Assembly (NCBI GenBank): GCA_036774405.1
Contig: DAIPBO010000017.1
Coordinates: 5,480 to 69,479, forward strand
Direction: 5' to 3'
DNA length: 64,000 nt
Source: JAAYDS01 sp012729155
Lineage (GTDB): Bacteria > Chloroflexota > Anaerolineae > UBA1429
In this document: positions 15,667-24,635 of the stretch, piece by piece
Layout: every line of letters begins with the position of its first letter
Position numbering within the stretch: the stretch's first letter is position 1
The notes under the pieces: generated by a model
Told to the model about the DNA's origin: nothing
Seen by the model: the letters and a program-made list of their open reading frames with translations, nothing else
The model's database searches: none
Program-made: the position numbers and the translations under genes

Positions 15667-16731
15667 TCAGCTGCGCTGCCTGGGCGGGGGCTCGCGGCGG
15701 TCGAACAGGTAGTGGCAGCAGAGATACTCGCGGCCGCCGCGCGCGGCAAAGGTTTCGGCGCACGCCAGAAAGAACAGCCGCCACTGGGCCACGCGCCGCC
15801 GCACCTGCTCGGGGCCATAGGCCGCCGCCATGATGGCCTCGACCGCTGGACGCTGATCATCGAGCCGCGCCAGCCAGGCGCGCAGCGTGCGGGCATAGTG
15901 GCGGCCATCCACCAGCCACTGCTCGGCGATGGCAAAATCGCGCGCAAAGTGCAGCAGCAGATCGGCCGAGGGCATGGTGCCCCCTGAAAAAAAGGTGCGC
16001 GCCATCCAGTCGCCGCTCTCGTCGGTGGCAAACTCGCCAGGCGTATCGCGGTGGCAGAGGATGTGCACGAACAGCCGCCCGCCAGGCCGCAGAAAGCCGG
16101 CCACGCGCTGCAGCAGCAACGCATAGTTCTTCATGTGCTCGAACATCTCGACCGAGACCACACGGTCGTAGCGGCCATCGTGGGCGCCATCGGCGCCAAA
16201 GGTGAGCATGTCGGCGGTGAGCACCGTCAGGTTGGCCAGCCCGCGCTGCCGCGCCTGCCGGCAGATGTGCTCGCCCTGCGTGGCCGAGTTGGACATGGCG
16301 GTGATGCGGCTGTGGGGATAGTGCTCGGCCAGCCACAGCGCCAGCGAGCCCCAGCCACAGCCCAGCTCGAGCACGTCCTGGCCGTCGCGCAGGTCGGCCC
16401 GTGCGCAGGTGAGGGTCAGCATGGCCTCTTCGGCCTGGGCCAGGGTGTCGACGCCTGCGGGCCACAGGCAGCACGAGTATTTGAGGCGCGGGCCCAGCAC
16501 CGTCTCAAAGAACGCGGTGGGCACCTGATAGTGCTGGTCGTTGGCAGCGTCGGTGGCCAGGGCGATGGGCGCGGCGCTCAGGCGCGCCAGCAGGGCGTGG
16601 CGGGCGCCATCGCGCTGGTCGATGGTGAGGCGGTCACGGCGGCGCGCCGAGATGCGCTGTGCCACCCGCAGCACGGCGATGAGCAGCCAGTCTGGCACGC
16701 GGCCGGTCTCGACGAGGTCATGGTACCACAT
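15667..16731 (-). CDS. Cyclopropane-fatty-acyl-phospholipid synthase family methyltransferase
   Basis: A 354-residue class I SAM-dependent methyltransferase of the CFA synthase family. The order is typical: an N-terminal helical part, 'NDQHYQVPTAFFETVLGP', 'LKYSCCLW' (family Tyr-Ser-Cys-Ala-Tyr region with a Cys-Leu substitution), the SAM site 'VLELGCGWGSLALWLAE', and 'RVVSVEMFEHMKNY'. It would transfer a methylene or methyl group onto membrane lipid acyl chains or a related small substrate. The Cys and Glu-His motifs for catalysis are kept. A position alone between unrelated genes gives no pathway hint; a neighbouring zinc-ribbon gene reads the same way 95 bases upstream. Confidence 0.85.
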   Translation of the reverse strand: MWYHDLVETGRVPDWLLIAVLRVAQRISARRRDRLTIDQRDGARHALLARLSAAPIALATDAANDQHYQVPTAFFETVLGPRLKYSCCLWPAGVDTLAQAEEAMLTLTCARADLRDGQDVLELGCGWGSLALWLAEHYPHSRITAMSNSATQGEHICRQARQRGLANLTVLTADMLTFGADGAHDGRYDRVVSVEMFEHMKNYALLLQRVAGFLRPGGRLFVHILCHRDTPGEFATDESGDWMARTFFSGGTMPSADLLLHFARDFAIAEQWLVDGRHYARTLRAWLARLDDQRPAVEAIMAAAYGPEQVRRRVAQWRLFFLACAETFAARGGREYLCCHYLFDRREPPPRQRS

Positions 16732-16826
16732 GGCGCTGCTCCAGTGAGGGGCGTGCGGCCCTGTGAGAGCGGCCGCCGCAGGCGCGATGGGGGGCAGGCG
16801 GCGCCTGCCCCAGCGTAGTCTTGCGG

Positions 16827-17603
16827 CTAGGCCAGTTTGTGGCCGCAGTTGGCGCAGAACTTGCCCTGGGCCGGCTGGCCGCATTGCGGGCAGGTGGCCG
16901 GTTGCGGCGCCACCTCGAGCTTGCCGCCACAGTGCGGGCAGAACTTGCCGCCCTCGACGGGCTTGCCGCAGTGCGGGCAGGTGCTGGCGGCGGCTTGCGG
17001 CTGCACCATCGGGCTGCCGCACTCGGCGCAGAACTTGGTGCCCTTGGGGGCCGTCCAGCCGCAGCCCTCGCGCGGGCAGCGAGCCAGCTCGGTTTCAGCC
17101 TGTTGCGCGGCCGTCTGGGCCTGCTGTGCGGCGGCTGCCGCCTGCTGGATGAACCCGCCCAGCCCCAGCGCGCTGGCAAAGCCCTTGACCACACGGCCGG
17201 CCTGCTCGGCCTCGGCCTCGGCCATCTCGTCGCGGCGGGGGCTGTCTTCCTCGCAGGTGTCGCTCTGCTGATCAAAGCAAGAGAGGCAGGCGATGCGCAG
17301 GCACACGGGGCACAGCCGAAAGCGCTCTTGCACCTGCTCCCAGGCGCGCTCGACTTGCGCCGGCGTGAGGCTGTAGCTGTAGCGCGGGTCTTCGCCCGTC
17401 ACCTCATCGGCGATGGCCCCCACCAGCGGCACGCGCCGCAGCAGGCCGCCCACGGCCTGCCGGCCGATCTCGCGGCCGGGCGAGGCCACCGTCTCGGGCG
17501 TCGAGCGGTGCTCACGATCGCAGATCTCACAATAGAACACGGCATAGGGGCCGATCCCGTCATTGCGGACGTCGTAACGCGGCATGCGGTTTGCGGCTGG
17601 CAT
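16827..17603 (-). CDS. Multi-zinc-ribbon protein
   Basis: A 258-residue cytosolic protein with five apparent Cys4-type metal sites. An N-terminal site is 'FYCEICDRE' plus 'LCPVCLRIACLSCF', with a spacer resembling viral A-type inclusion/TFIIB-like ribbons. After a Gln/Ala-rich coiled-coil-like region (about 150-195, 'QQAAAAAQQAQTAAQQAE') come three ribbons: 'CPREGCGW...FCAECG', 'CPHCGKP...FCPHCG' and 'CPQCGQP...FCANCG'. Such ribbons usually mediate protein or nucleic-acid contacts; no enzymatic domain is visible. Start at 17603 chosen on GAGGAG nine bases upstream and a TTGACA/TATCAT promoter just ahead. Confidence 0.75.
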   Translation of the reverse strand: MPAANRMPRYDVRNDGIGPYAVFYCEICDREHRSTPETVASPGREIGRQAVGGLLRRVPLVGAIADEVTGEDPRYSYSLTPAQVERAWEQVQERFRLCPVCLRIACLSCFDQQSDTCEEDSPRRDEMAEAEAEQAGRVVKGFASALGLGGFIQQAAAAAQQAQTAAQQAETELARCPREGCGWTAPKGTKFCAECGSPMVQPQAAASTCPHCGKPVEGGKFCPHCGGKLEVAPQPATCPQCGQPAQGKFCANCGHKLA

Positions 17604-17637
17604 GGCGATGCTCTCCTCTGGTCCAGGTTTCGCGCGC

Positions 17638-17665
17638 ATGATAGCGCGGCCCGTGGCGCTGTCAA
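17638..17665 (-). promoter_or_regulatory. Promoter of the zinc-ribbon gene
   Basis: Minus-strand TTGACA (17660-17665), 16-bp spacer, TATCAT (17638-17643). The divergent C-S lyase gene has a weaker TTTGCG/TATCAT pair ending near 17709. Confidence 0.68.
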
Positions 17666-17750
17666 GGGCCAGAGCGCCGGTTTGCGGCCCACCGCAGGGG
17701 CAGCTATCATGCGCGCGATCTTTTTGTCTACAGAGCGAGGTGAGGCGGGC

Positions 17751-18911
17751 ATGGCGAGTCGATTCGACCGGATGATTGCGCGGCTGGGCACCGACAGCGT
17801 CAAATGGGGGCTGTATGGCGACGACGTGCTGCCCATGTGGGTGGCCGATATGGACTTTCAGTCGTCGCCCGAGATCATCGCGGCGCTGCACGAGCGGGTG
17901 GCCCACGGCATCTTTGGCTATGGCAGCGACCCGCACGAGCTCAAAGAGGTGTTCTGCGAGCGCCTGATGACGCGCTATGGCTGGGCCGTCTCGCCCGAAG
18001 ACGTGGTGACCATCCCCGACGTCTCGGTGGGGTTCAACCTGGGCTGCCAGGCGGCCGGCGGGCCCGGCGAGGGCATCGTCATGCACACGCCCATCTATCA
18101 CCCCATGCTGCGCGTGCCCGGCAATGCCGGCATGGTGGGCCAGTTGATGCAGCTCGACCGCGACGCCGACGGCCGCTACACGTTCGACGACGTCAAGATG
18201 CGCCGTGTCATCAGCCCCTGCACGCGTGTGTTCTTGCTGTGCAGCCCGCACAACCCGGTGGGGCGCGTGTGGCAGCCCGACGAGCTCGAGCGGCTGGCGC
18301 AGGTGTGCCTCGAGCACGAGCTGACCATCGTCTCTGACGAGATCCATTGCGATCTGCTCTACAGCGGCGTCAGGCACACGCCCATCGCCACGCTGGCGCC
18401 CGAGGTGGCTGCGCACACCATCACCCTGATGGCGCCCAGCAAGACGTTCAACGTGGCGGGGCTCAAGTGCGCCTTTGCCATCATCACCAACCCCGAGCTG
18501 CGCCACCGTTACGAGCGCGCCCGCCGTGGGCTGGTGCCCGGCGTCAACCTGCTGGCCTATAGCGCCGCGCTGGCCGCCTACCGCGACAGCGACGAGTGGC
18601 TGCGGGCGCTGCTGGTCTACCTCGAGGAGAACCGCGACCATCTGGCGCGCTTTGTGGCCGACGAGCTGCCCGGCGTGCGCATGTGGAAGCCCGAGGGCAC
18701 CTATCTGGCCTGGCTCGACTGCCGCGAGGCCGACCTGGACGGGCTCGCGCCGCAGGCCTTTTTCCTCGAGCGCGCCCGCGTGGCCATGAACAACGGCGCC
18801 GACTTTGGCACCGGCGGCGAGGGCTTTGTGCGGCTCAACTTTGGCTGCAACCGCGCCACGCTCGACGCGGCGCTGGAGCGTATGCGCGCCGCCCTCGAGC
18901 GCTGGGGGTAG
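17751..18911 (+). CDS. PatB/MalY-type PLP-dependent C-S beta-lyase/aminotransferase
   Basis: A 386-residue fold-type I PLP enzyme. 'VLPMWVADMDFQSSPEII' near residue 30 is the hallmark of MalY/PatB cystathionine beta-lyases. Other motifs are 'CSPHNPVGRVW', 'IVSDEIHCDLLY' (PLP-pyridine Asp) and the Schiff-base lysine in 'MAPSKTFNVAGLKCAF'. 'RLNFGCNRATLD' carries the carboxylate-binding Arg. The enzyme cleaves cystathionine or other S-conjugates to thiol, pyruvate and ammonia. The start at 17751 follows a GAGG site. Monocistronic; overexpressed relatives in MalY modulate regulators but nothing here suggests that. Confidence 0.9.
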   Translation: MASRFDRMIARLGTDSVKWGLYGDDVLPMWVADMDFQSSPEIIAALHERVAHGIFGYGSDPHELKEVFCERLMTRYGWAVSPEDVVTIPDVSVGFNLGCQAAGGPGEGIVMHTPIYHPMLRVPGNAGMVGQLMQLDRDADGRYTFDDVKMRRVISPCTRVFLLCSPHNPVGRVWQPDELERLAQVCLEHELTIVSDEIHCDLLYSGVRHTPIATLAPEVAAHTITLMAPSKTFNVAGLKCAFAIITNPELRHRYERARRGLVPGVNLLAYSAALAAYRDSDEWLRALLVYLEENRDHLARFVADELPGVRMWKPEGTYLAWLDCREADLDGLAPQAFFLERARVAMNNGADFGTGGEGFVRLNFGCNRATLDAALERMRAALERWG

Positions 18912-18998
18912 GCGCGTCGCAGGGCGCACAGGCGCCCTCTACTGGCGGGCCGCGGCCGGCTGCGCTATCATGCCCGCGTACCACCCGTAGGAGCGCCT

Positions 18999-20954
18999 GT
19001 GAAGCAGAGCACCCTGACGCCCCTCAACACGCCCCTGGTGCGCGTGCACACGCTGATCATCGGCAGCGGCGCGGCGGGCCTCAACGCCGCCGTGCAGTTG
19101 GCCGAGGCCGGCGTGCGCGATCTGCTGATCATCACCGAGGGGCTGCAGGCCGGCACGTCGATCAACACCGGCAGCGACAAACAGACCTACTATAAACTCT
19201 CGCTGTGTGGCGACGAGGCCGACTCGCCGCGCGCGCTGGCCGAGACGCTCTATGCCGGCGGCAGTATGCACGGCGATCTCGCCCTGGTCGAGGCCAGCCT
19301 GTCGACGCGCGCCTTTTTCCATCTGGTGGGCCTGGGCGTGCCCTTTCCGCACGATGGCTACGGCCAGTATGTGGGCTACAAGACCGACCACGACCCGCGC
19401 CAGCGCGCCACGTCGATCGGCCCCTACACCTCGCGCGAGATGTGCCGCGCCCTCATCGCGCGGGTGCAGGCGCTGGGCATCGCCGTGCGCGAGGGCCGCG
19501 TGGCCACGCAGCTGCTGGCCATCGACGCCGACGGCGGCCGCCGCTGCTGCGGGGCCATCGCCATGGCCAACGGCGCCCTCGAGGCCTATCTGGCCGAGAA
19601 CGTGGTGCTGGCGGTGGGCGGGCCTGGCGGGCTCTATGCCGACAGCGTCTACCCGCAGGGCCACACGGGCGGCATCGGCCTGGCGCTGTGGCTGGGCGCC
19701 CGCGCCCGCAACCTGCCAGACCTGCAGTTCGGCCTGGCCTCGCTGGGCTGGCGCTGGAACGTATCGGGCAGCTACATGCAGGCCATGCCGCGCGTCTATA
19801 GCGTGGCGGCGGGCGCGCCGCACGAGGACGAGTTCTTGACGCCCTACTTTGCCAGCGCCGGCGAGCTTTACACGCGCCTCTTTCAAAAGGGCTACCAGTG
19901 GCCCACCGACGCCGAGCGCGTGAGCGACGGTTCGTCGCTCATCGACCTGCTGGTCTATCGCGAGACGGTGCAACGCGGCCGGCGCGTCTATCTCGACTAT
20001 GCGCGCAACGGCCAGGGCTATGATGAGGCGACCCTCGACCGCGAGGCGCACGACTATCTGGCGCGCAGCGGCGCCCTGCGGGGCACGCCGCTCGCACGGC
20101 TGCAGGCGCTCAACCCCGCAGCGCTGGCGCTCTATGCCGAGCACGGCATCGACCTGGCGCGGCAGCCCCTCGAGGTGGCCCTCTGCGCCCAGCACAGCAA
20201 TGGCGGGCTGGCGGCCGATAGCTGGTGCGAGTCTGAGAATATCGCCCGGCTGTTCGCCGTTGGCGAGGTCAACGGCTCGCATGGCGCGCGGCGGCCAGGC
20301 GGCGCGGCCCTCAACGCCGGCCAGGTGGGCGGCTTTCGCGTGGCGGGGCGCATCGCCCACCGCTATGCAGGCGACTCTCTGCCCCTCGCCGCGGCCCTCG
20401 CCGCGGCAAGCAGCGCCGTTCAGGAGACGCAGGCCTGGCTGGCCCGCTGCGCCACAGCCCCCGGCCACTGGCGCGCCGAGCGCGCCGCCTGGCAAGAGCG
20501 CATGTCGGCCCATGGCGGGCCTATCCGCGCGTTGAGCGCGCTGCCCGCCGCCATCGCCGCCGCGTGGGAGCAGGTGCAGCGCATCGAGGCGCAGGGCTGC
20601 GCCTGCACTGACCCCGCCGAGGTCGCCGAGGCGCTGCGCAATCGACAACTGGCCTTTGCCCAGGCCGTCTACCTCGAGGCCATGCGCTACGCCCTGGCCA
20701 GCGGCGTGGGCAGCCGTGGGTCGGCCATCGCGCTAGACGCCGACGCCGGCGAGCACATCCACCCGCTGCTGGGGGCCGAGTGGCGCCTGGCCCCCGAAGA
20801 CGTGGCGCGGCGCGGCCAGGTGCTCGAGACGGTGGCCCACGGCAGCGGCCAGGTGGCCAGCGCCTGGGCGCCGGTGCGGCCCATCCCCACGGGCGACACC
20901 TGGTTCGAGACCACCTGGGCGCGCTACCAGGCTGGCGAGGTGTGGGGCCCATGA
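18999..20954 (+). CDS. FrdA/NadB-like FAD-binding oxidoreductase coupled to a SPASM protein
   Basis: A 651-residue flavoprotein with a GTG start set by TAGGAG six bases upstream. FAD dinucleotide motif 'IIGSGAAGLNAAVQLAEAG' begins near residue 19. 'GTSINTGSDKQTYY' corresponds to the flavin-contacting loop, and 'HSNGGLAADSW' then 'LFAVGEVNGSHGARRPGGAA' match the fumarate-reductase/L-aspartate-oxidase C-terminal FAD segment. The catalytic Arg/His set of true FrdA is not clearly present, so the substrate is open. The last bases overlap the start of a radical SAM/SPASM gene (ATGA), which argues that the two proteins are made together. No iron-sulfur or cytochrome subunit is adjacent. Confidence 0.8.
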   Translation: MKQSTLTPLNTPLVRVHTLIIGSGAAGLNAAVQLAEAGVRDLLIITEGLQAGTSINTGSDKQTYYKLSLCGDEADSPRALAETLYAGGSMHGDLALVEASLSTRAFFHLVGLGVPFPHDGYGQYVGYKTDHDPRQRATSIGPYTSREMCRALIARVQALGIAVREGRVATQLLAIDADGGRRCCGAIAMANGALEAYLAENVVLAVGGPGGLYADSVYPQGHTGGIGLALWLGARARNLPDLQFGLASLGWRWNVSGSYMQAMPRVYSVAAGAPHEDEFLTPYFASAGELYTRLFQKGYQWPTDAERVSDGSSLIDLLVYRETVQRGRRVYLDYARNGQGYDEATLDREAHDYLARSGALRGTPLARLQALNPAALALYAEHGIDLARQPLEVALCAQHSNGGLAADSWCESENIARLFAVGEVNGSHGARRPGGAALNAGQVGGFRVAGRIAHRYAGDSLPLAAALAAASSAVQETQAWLARCATAPGHWRAERAAWQERMSAHGGPIRALSALPAAIAAAWEQVQRIEAQGCACTDPAEVAEALRNRQLAFAQAVYLEAMRYALASGVGSRGSAIALDADAGEHIHPLLGAEWRLAPEDVARRGQVLETVAHGSGQVASAWAPVRPIPTGDTWFETTWARYQAGEVWGP

Positions 20955-22216
20955 CGGTGGCGACGCGGCCCTTTCAGGTGTTCGTCAAGCCAGTCGGTGC
21001 GCGCTGCAACCTCGATTGCACCTACTGCTACTATACGCCCACGGCGGCGCTCTATCCGCAGGGCGAGCCGCAGATGCCTGCCGACCTGCTCGAGGACTAT
21101 ATCGCGCAGCAGCTGGCGGCCAGCGGCGGCGGTGCCGTCATGTTCGCCTGGCATGGCGGCGAGCCCACGCTGCTGGGGCTCGACTATTACCGGCGCATTG
21201 TGGCGCTGCAGCGGCGGCACCGCGCCCCCGGCCAGCGGGTGCTCAACGGCATCCAGACCAACGGCGTGCTGCTCGACGACGCCTGGTGCCGCTTTCTGCG
21301 GGCCGAGGGGTTCAGCGTGGGCCTCAGCATCGACGGCCCCGCGCCCATGCACGACCGTTACCGCCGCACCCGCGGCGGCCAGCCCACCCACGCCGCGGTG
21401 ATGCGCGCCCTGCGCCTGCTGCAGCGCCACGGCGTGCCCTTTGACACCCTCACCGTGGTGCACGCCGGCAACGTGGCCGCGCCCGACGAGGTCTATCGCT
21501 TTCTGGTCGATGCCGGCGCCGACTATGTGCAGTTTCTGCCGCTGGTGGCGCGCGAGGCGGCCGGCCGCCTCACCCCCGAGACGCCCTCGGCCGCGGCCTA
21601 TGGCGCCTTTCTCTGCGGGGTGTTCGACGCCTGGTGGCCGCGCGATGCGCGCCGCGTGGGCGTGCAGGCCATCGAAGAGGCCGCGCGGCCGCTGCTGGGC
21701 CTCGAGCACGCCCTGTGCCACTATCGGCCCACCTGTGGCGACTTTACCGTGCTCGAGCACAACGGCGACCTTTACAGCTGCGACCACTATGTCGACCTCC
21801 GGCACCGCCTGGGCAACCTGCGCGAGACCTCGCTGGTGGCGCTGGTCGCAAGCGAGGCCCAGCGCGCCTTTGGCCAGCACAAGTGGGACGCTCTGCCCGC
21901 CTATTGCCGCGCCTGCCCGTATCTGGCCCAGTGCCACGGCGGCTGCCCCAAAGACCGCTTTGGCGTCACGCCCGACGGCGAGCCAGGGCTCAACTATCTG
22001 TGCGAAGGGCTGCGGGCCTTTTTTGAGCACGTCACGCCCACGCTGGCAGCGCTGGCCGCCGCGCGCCCGCCCGGCAGGCCCGTGGCGCGCGTGATGGACC
22101 TGCTCGCGCCGCCCGAAGCGCCGCCCGCGGCGCGCCCGCACCGCAACGATCCCTGCCCCTGTGGCTCGGGCAAAAAGTTCAAGCACTGCTGCCTGGGCAA
22201 GCCGCCCTGGGTGTAG
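20951..22216 (+). CDS. Radical SAM/SPASM maturase, anaerobic-sulfatase-maturase-like, with SEC-C tail
   Basis: A 421-residue protein. The [4Fe-4S] motif 'CNLDCTYCYY' begins near residue 19, followed by 'WHGGEPTLLG', 'GIQTNGVLLDD' and 'GLSIDGPAPMHDRYRRTRGG', a series typical of anaerobic sulfatase-maturating enzymes. The SPASM region has 'HYRPTCGDF', 'GDLYSCDHYVD' and 'CRACPYLAQCHGGCPKDRF'. A SEC-C zinc motif 'RNDPCPCGSGKKFKHCC' ends the protein. anSMEs oxidise Cys or Ser of a target protein to formylglycine, but no sulfatase lies in the window. The ATG overlaps the flavoprotein stop, so the flavoprotein is a likely partner or target. The lipoprotein that follows has its own promoter. Confidence 0.9.
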   Translation: MTVATRPFQVFVKPVGARCNLDCTYCYYTPTAALYPQGEPQMPADLLEDYIAQQLAASGGGAVMFAWHGGEPTLLGLDYYRRIVALQRRHRAPGQRVLNGIQTNGVLLDDAWCRFLRAEGFSVGLSIDGPAPMHDRYRRTRGGQPTHAAVMRALRLLQRHGVPFDTLTVVHAGNVAAPDEVYRFLVDAGADYVQFLPLVAREAAGRLTPETPSAAAYGAFLCGVFDAWWPRDARRVGVQAIEEAARPLLGLEHALCHYRPTCGDFTVLEHNGDLYSCDHYVDLRHRLGNLRETSLVALVASEAQRAFGQHKWDALPAYCRACPYLAQCHGGCPKDRFGVTPDGEPGLNYLCEGLRAFFEHVTPTLAALAAARPPGRPVARVMDLLAPPEAPPAARPHRNDPCPCGSGKKFKHCCLGKPPWV

Positions 22217-22233
22217 AGGGGCCTGCCGACGGC

Positions 22234-22263
22234 TTGCGCCAGCTGACCGTCTGCGCCTATCAT
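22234..22263 (+). promoter_or_regulatory. Promoter of the 22294 lipoprotein gene
   Basis: TTGCGC (22234-22239), 18-bp spacer, TATCAT (22258-22263), about 30 bases before the GTG start. It rules out the in-frame TTG at 22234 as the true start. Confidence 0.6.
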
Positions 22264-22293
22264 GGCGCCAGCGCACGCAGAGGGGGTGAGGGG

Positions 22294-23445
22294 GTGCTCA
22301 AACGCTGGCCACAGGTCTTGCTGACGCTGCTACTGGCCGCCTGGTTGTGCGGCTGCGCGCTGCCGCAGGCCCTGCGCGGCCGGTTGGCCGCCGATGCGCC
22401 CGCTGTGCCCCCGACCTCTGGCGGCGCCGTGGCCGACCTGTTCGCCTTCATCGGCTCGGCCTGGCCAGACGCCCACCTGCCCGGCGCCTATGGCCCCGCC
22501 ATCCACTATCTGGACTATGCCCAGATGCGCGCCGACCTGGGCCAGCCGCCCGTGGGCGCCCGCCTCAGCGAGCAGCAGCATCGCGCGCTGCGCATCGCGC
22601 TGGGCAAGGCCGACCAGACGCTCGACTTTGCCATGGTGGGCGTAAACCCGCGCACCGACGGCTTTGCCGCGCGCTGGGGCTGGGACATCGCTGACATCGA
22701 GGCGGCGCTGTATGTGCCCGACATCGAACTGGCCATCTTGACCGGCCCGTTCGACCGGGCGCGCATCGCCACGTTGATGGCCGCACAGGGCGAGCCGCTG
22801 GGCGAGGCCCACGGCTTTGAGCGTTACTCGCTGCCGCGCCTGCGCCTGTGGGTGGCGCTCGACGACCGGCATCTACTCATCGGCCGTGCCGATGCCGGTG
22901 TGGCCGAGCTCGACCAGTTTCTGGCGGCCCACAGCAAGGGCGGGGCCGCCGCGCGCGAGGATATGCGGGCGCTGCTGGCCGAGCTGGCCGGCGCCTGGGG
23001 CGGCGTGCTGGCGCCCAGCGGCGACGCGCCCGCCAGCTATGGCGGCTTTGCCGCCGGCCCCATCCAGCAGAGAGAGCTGGCTGAAATGGTGGCCCAGTAT
23101 GGCGAGTTTCGCGACCTGTACGCCGCCTGGCATATGGCGGCCATCGCCTTTCGTGGGCAGGGCGAGGGCACCGAGGCGCGCTTTGCCGTCACGGCCCTCT
23201 ACCAGTACGACACGCCCGAGCTGGCCCGCGACGATGTGGACACCGTGCGCACGTGGATCGAGCTCTCGCCCACGCTCAGCTATCCTGGGCGCACCCTGGG
23301 CGACCTGCTGACGGTGCAGAGCGTGAGCGCCGACGGCCGCCTGGTGCGCGTCTCTGCCGAGACGGAGAGCGGCTTTCTCATCGGGCGCTCGTTCGCCGAG
23401 CGCGACGCCGGCGGGTTCTTTCCCCTGCACGACCCCTCGCCATGA
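22294..23445 (+). CDS. Hypothetical lipoprotein
   Basis: A 383-residue protein. The GTG at 22294 is preferred because it follows AGAGGGGGTGAGG and directly yields a lipoprotein leader, 'LKRWPQVLLTLLLAAWLCGC', with the lipobox Cys near residue 21. The mature part is acidic and alpha/beta, with 'HYLDYAQMRADLGQPPVG' and 'LDFAMVGVNPRTDG', and repeated segments of the type 'ALYVPDIELAILTGPFD' and 'LWVALDDRHLLIGRADAG' that suggest two similar halves. I do not recognise the family. It follows the flavoprotein/SPASM pair by 77 bases on the same strand but has its own promoter. Confidence 0.7.
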   Translation: MLKRWPQVLLTLLLAAWLCGCALPQALRGRLAADAPAVPPTSGGAVADLFAFIGSAWPDAHLPGAYGPAIHYLDYAQMRADLGQPPVGARLSEQQHRALRIALGKADQTLDFAMVGVNPRTDGFAARWGWDIADIEAALYVPDIELAILTGPFDRARIATLMAAQGEPLGEAHGFERYSLPRLRLWVALDDRHLLIGRADAGVAELDQFLAAHSKGGAAAREDMRALLAELAGAWGGVLAPSGDAPASYGGFAAGPIQQRELAEMVAQYGEFRDLYAAWHMAAIAFRGQGEGTEARFAVTALYQYDTPELARDDVDTVRTWIELSPTLSYPGRTLGDLLTVQSVSADGRLVRVSAETESGFLIGRSFAERDAGGFFPLHDPSP

Positions 23446-23462
23446 GCCGCCCTGACGCGCCG

Positions 23463-23492
23463 TTGACAGGCCGCTGCTACGTGGCGTACCAT
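23463..23492 (+). promoter_or_regulatory. Promoter of the sugar-oxidoreductase genes
   Basis: TTGACA (about 23463-23468), 18-bp spacer, TACCAT (about 23487-23492), about 70 bases before the ATG at 23561. Confidence 0.65.
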
Positions 23493-23560
23493 GCGCCCAT
23501 CGTGCCAGCGCGGGCGATGCGCTCGTGCTTATACACAGTATGTGGAGTATAAGGAGTGTC

Positions 23561-24625
23561 ATGCGCAAGATCAGAACCGGCTTTATCGGCGTGGGCGGCA
23601 TCGCTCAGGCGCACCTGCGCGCCCTGCAAGACCAGGATGCCATCGAGGTGGTAGCGGTGGCCGACATCTCGGCCGAGCGCGCTGAGCAGACCGCGCAGCG
23701 CTGGGGCATCGCTGATTGGTATACTGACTATCAGGAGTTGCTGGCCCGCGACGACATCGAGTCGGTCAATGTGTGCACCTACAACAACGCCCATCGCCAG
23801 CCCACCATCGACGCCCTGCGCGCCGGCAAGAACGTGCTCGTCGAAAAGCCGATGGCCGGCACCCTCGAAGACGCCATCGCCATGACGCGGGCCGCCCACG
23901 AAAGCGACAAGCTGCTGATGGTGGGCATGCTGCACCGCTTCAAGGCCGACATCCTCATGGCCAAGGCCATCGTCGACGCCGGCCGCCTGGGCGACATCTA
24001 CTATGCCGAGACCGTCACCTCGCGGCGCAAGGGCAACCCCGGCGGCACTTTTATCAACAAAGAGACCGCCGGCATCGGCGCCACCGCCGATATCGGCGTC
24101 TATTGCCTGTTCGACGCCATGTATCTGATGGGCTGGCCCAAGCCCGTCACCGTCAGCGGCATCGCCAACAACACCCTCAGCAAGCTCTCCGAGCCGCTGC
24201 TCTACACGCCCTGGGCCCGCTGGGAGCCCGACAAGGTTACCGTTGAGGACTTTGGCGTGGCCTGGGTGCGCTTTGAGAACGGCGCCGTGCTGGTGTTCAA
24301 GACCTGCTGGCTGATGCACATGGACACCCTTGGCCAGACCTTTTTCCTGGGCACCAAGGGCGGCCTCAAGCTCGAACCGCTCACCTACTTTCACCAGCAA
24401 GATGGCCTGCTGATCGACAGCGTGGTGCAAGAGCTGCCCACCCCCAAGCCCGGCGAGGGGTTCCGCACCGAGAACCTGGCCTTTGCCGACGCCGTGCGCG
24501 AGGGCAAGCCCTCGCCCGTGCCCGCCGACGAGATGCTGTTGACCAACGTCATCATCCAGGGGCTGATCGACTCGGCCGCGCAGGGTGGCCGCGAGATCGA
24601 CGTCCACGTGCCATCGTTCGACTAG
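23561..24625 (+). CDS. Gfo/Idh/MocA family oxidoreductase
   Basis: A 354-residue NAD(P)-dependent oxidoreductase. The Rossmann motif 'TGFIGVGGIAQAHLRAL' starts at residue 6. 'NVLVEKPMAGTLEDAIAM' carries the family's catalytic Glu-Lys-Pro, and 'GIGATADIGVYCLFDAMYLM' the substrate/active-site Asp-x-G-x-H-like region, here with Tyr in place of His. Members oxidise or epimerise sugars, inositols or N-acyl amino sugars. AAGGAG is eight bases before the ATG. A second member begins ten bases after its stop, so the pair probably acts on one pathway. Confidence 0.9.
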   Translation: MRKIRTGFIGVGGIAQAHLRALQDQDAIEVVAVADISAERAEQTAQRWGIADWYTDYQELLARDDIESVNVCTYNNAHRQPTIDALRAGKNVLVEKPMAGTLEDAIAMTRAAHESDKLLMVGMLHRFKADILMAKAIVDAGRLGDIYYAETVTSRRKGNPGGTFINKETAGIGATADIGVYCLFDAMYLMGWPKPVTVSGIANNTLSKLSEPLLYTPWARWEPDKVTVEDFGVAWVRFENGAVLVFKTCWLMHMDTLGQTFFLGTKGGLKLEPLTYFHQQDGLLIDSVVQELPTPKPGEGFRTENLAFADAVREGKPSPVPADEMLLTNVIIQGLIDSAAQGGREIDVHVPSFD

Positions 24626-24635
24626 GAGAAACACC

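Noticed and set aside
18939..20648. A long open frame antisense to the flavoprotein gene
   Set aside because: Same explanation; the plus-strand frame has a clear FAD motif and operon context, whereas the minus-strand frame has no recognisable domain or ribosome site.
20924..22276. A long minus-strand frame over the SPASM maturase gene
   Set aside because: No conserved motif; the plus strand has a full radical SAM/SPASM arrangement with CxxxCxxC.
22234..22293. N-terminal extension of the 22294 lipoprotein from a TTG start
   Set aside because: The extension lies in the promoter and would bury the lipoprotein leader behind about 20 residues.
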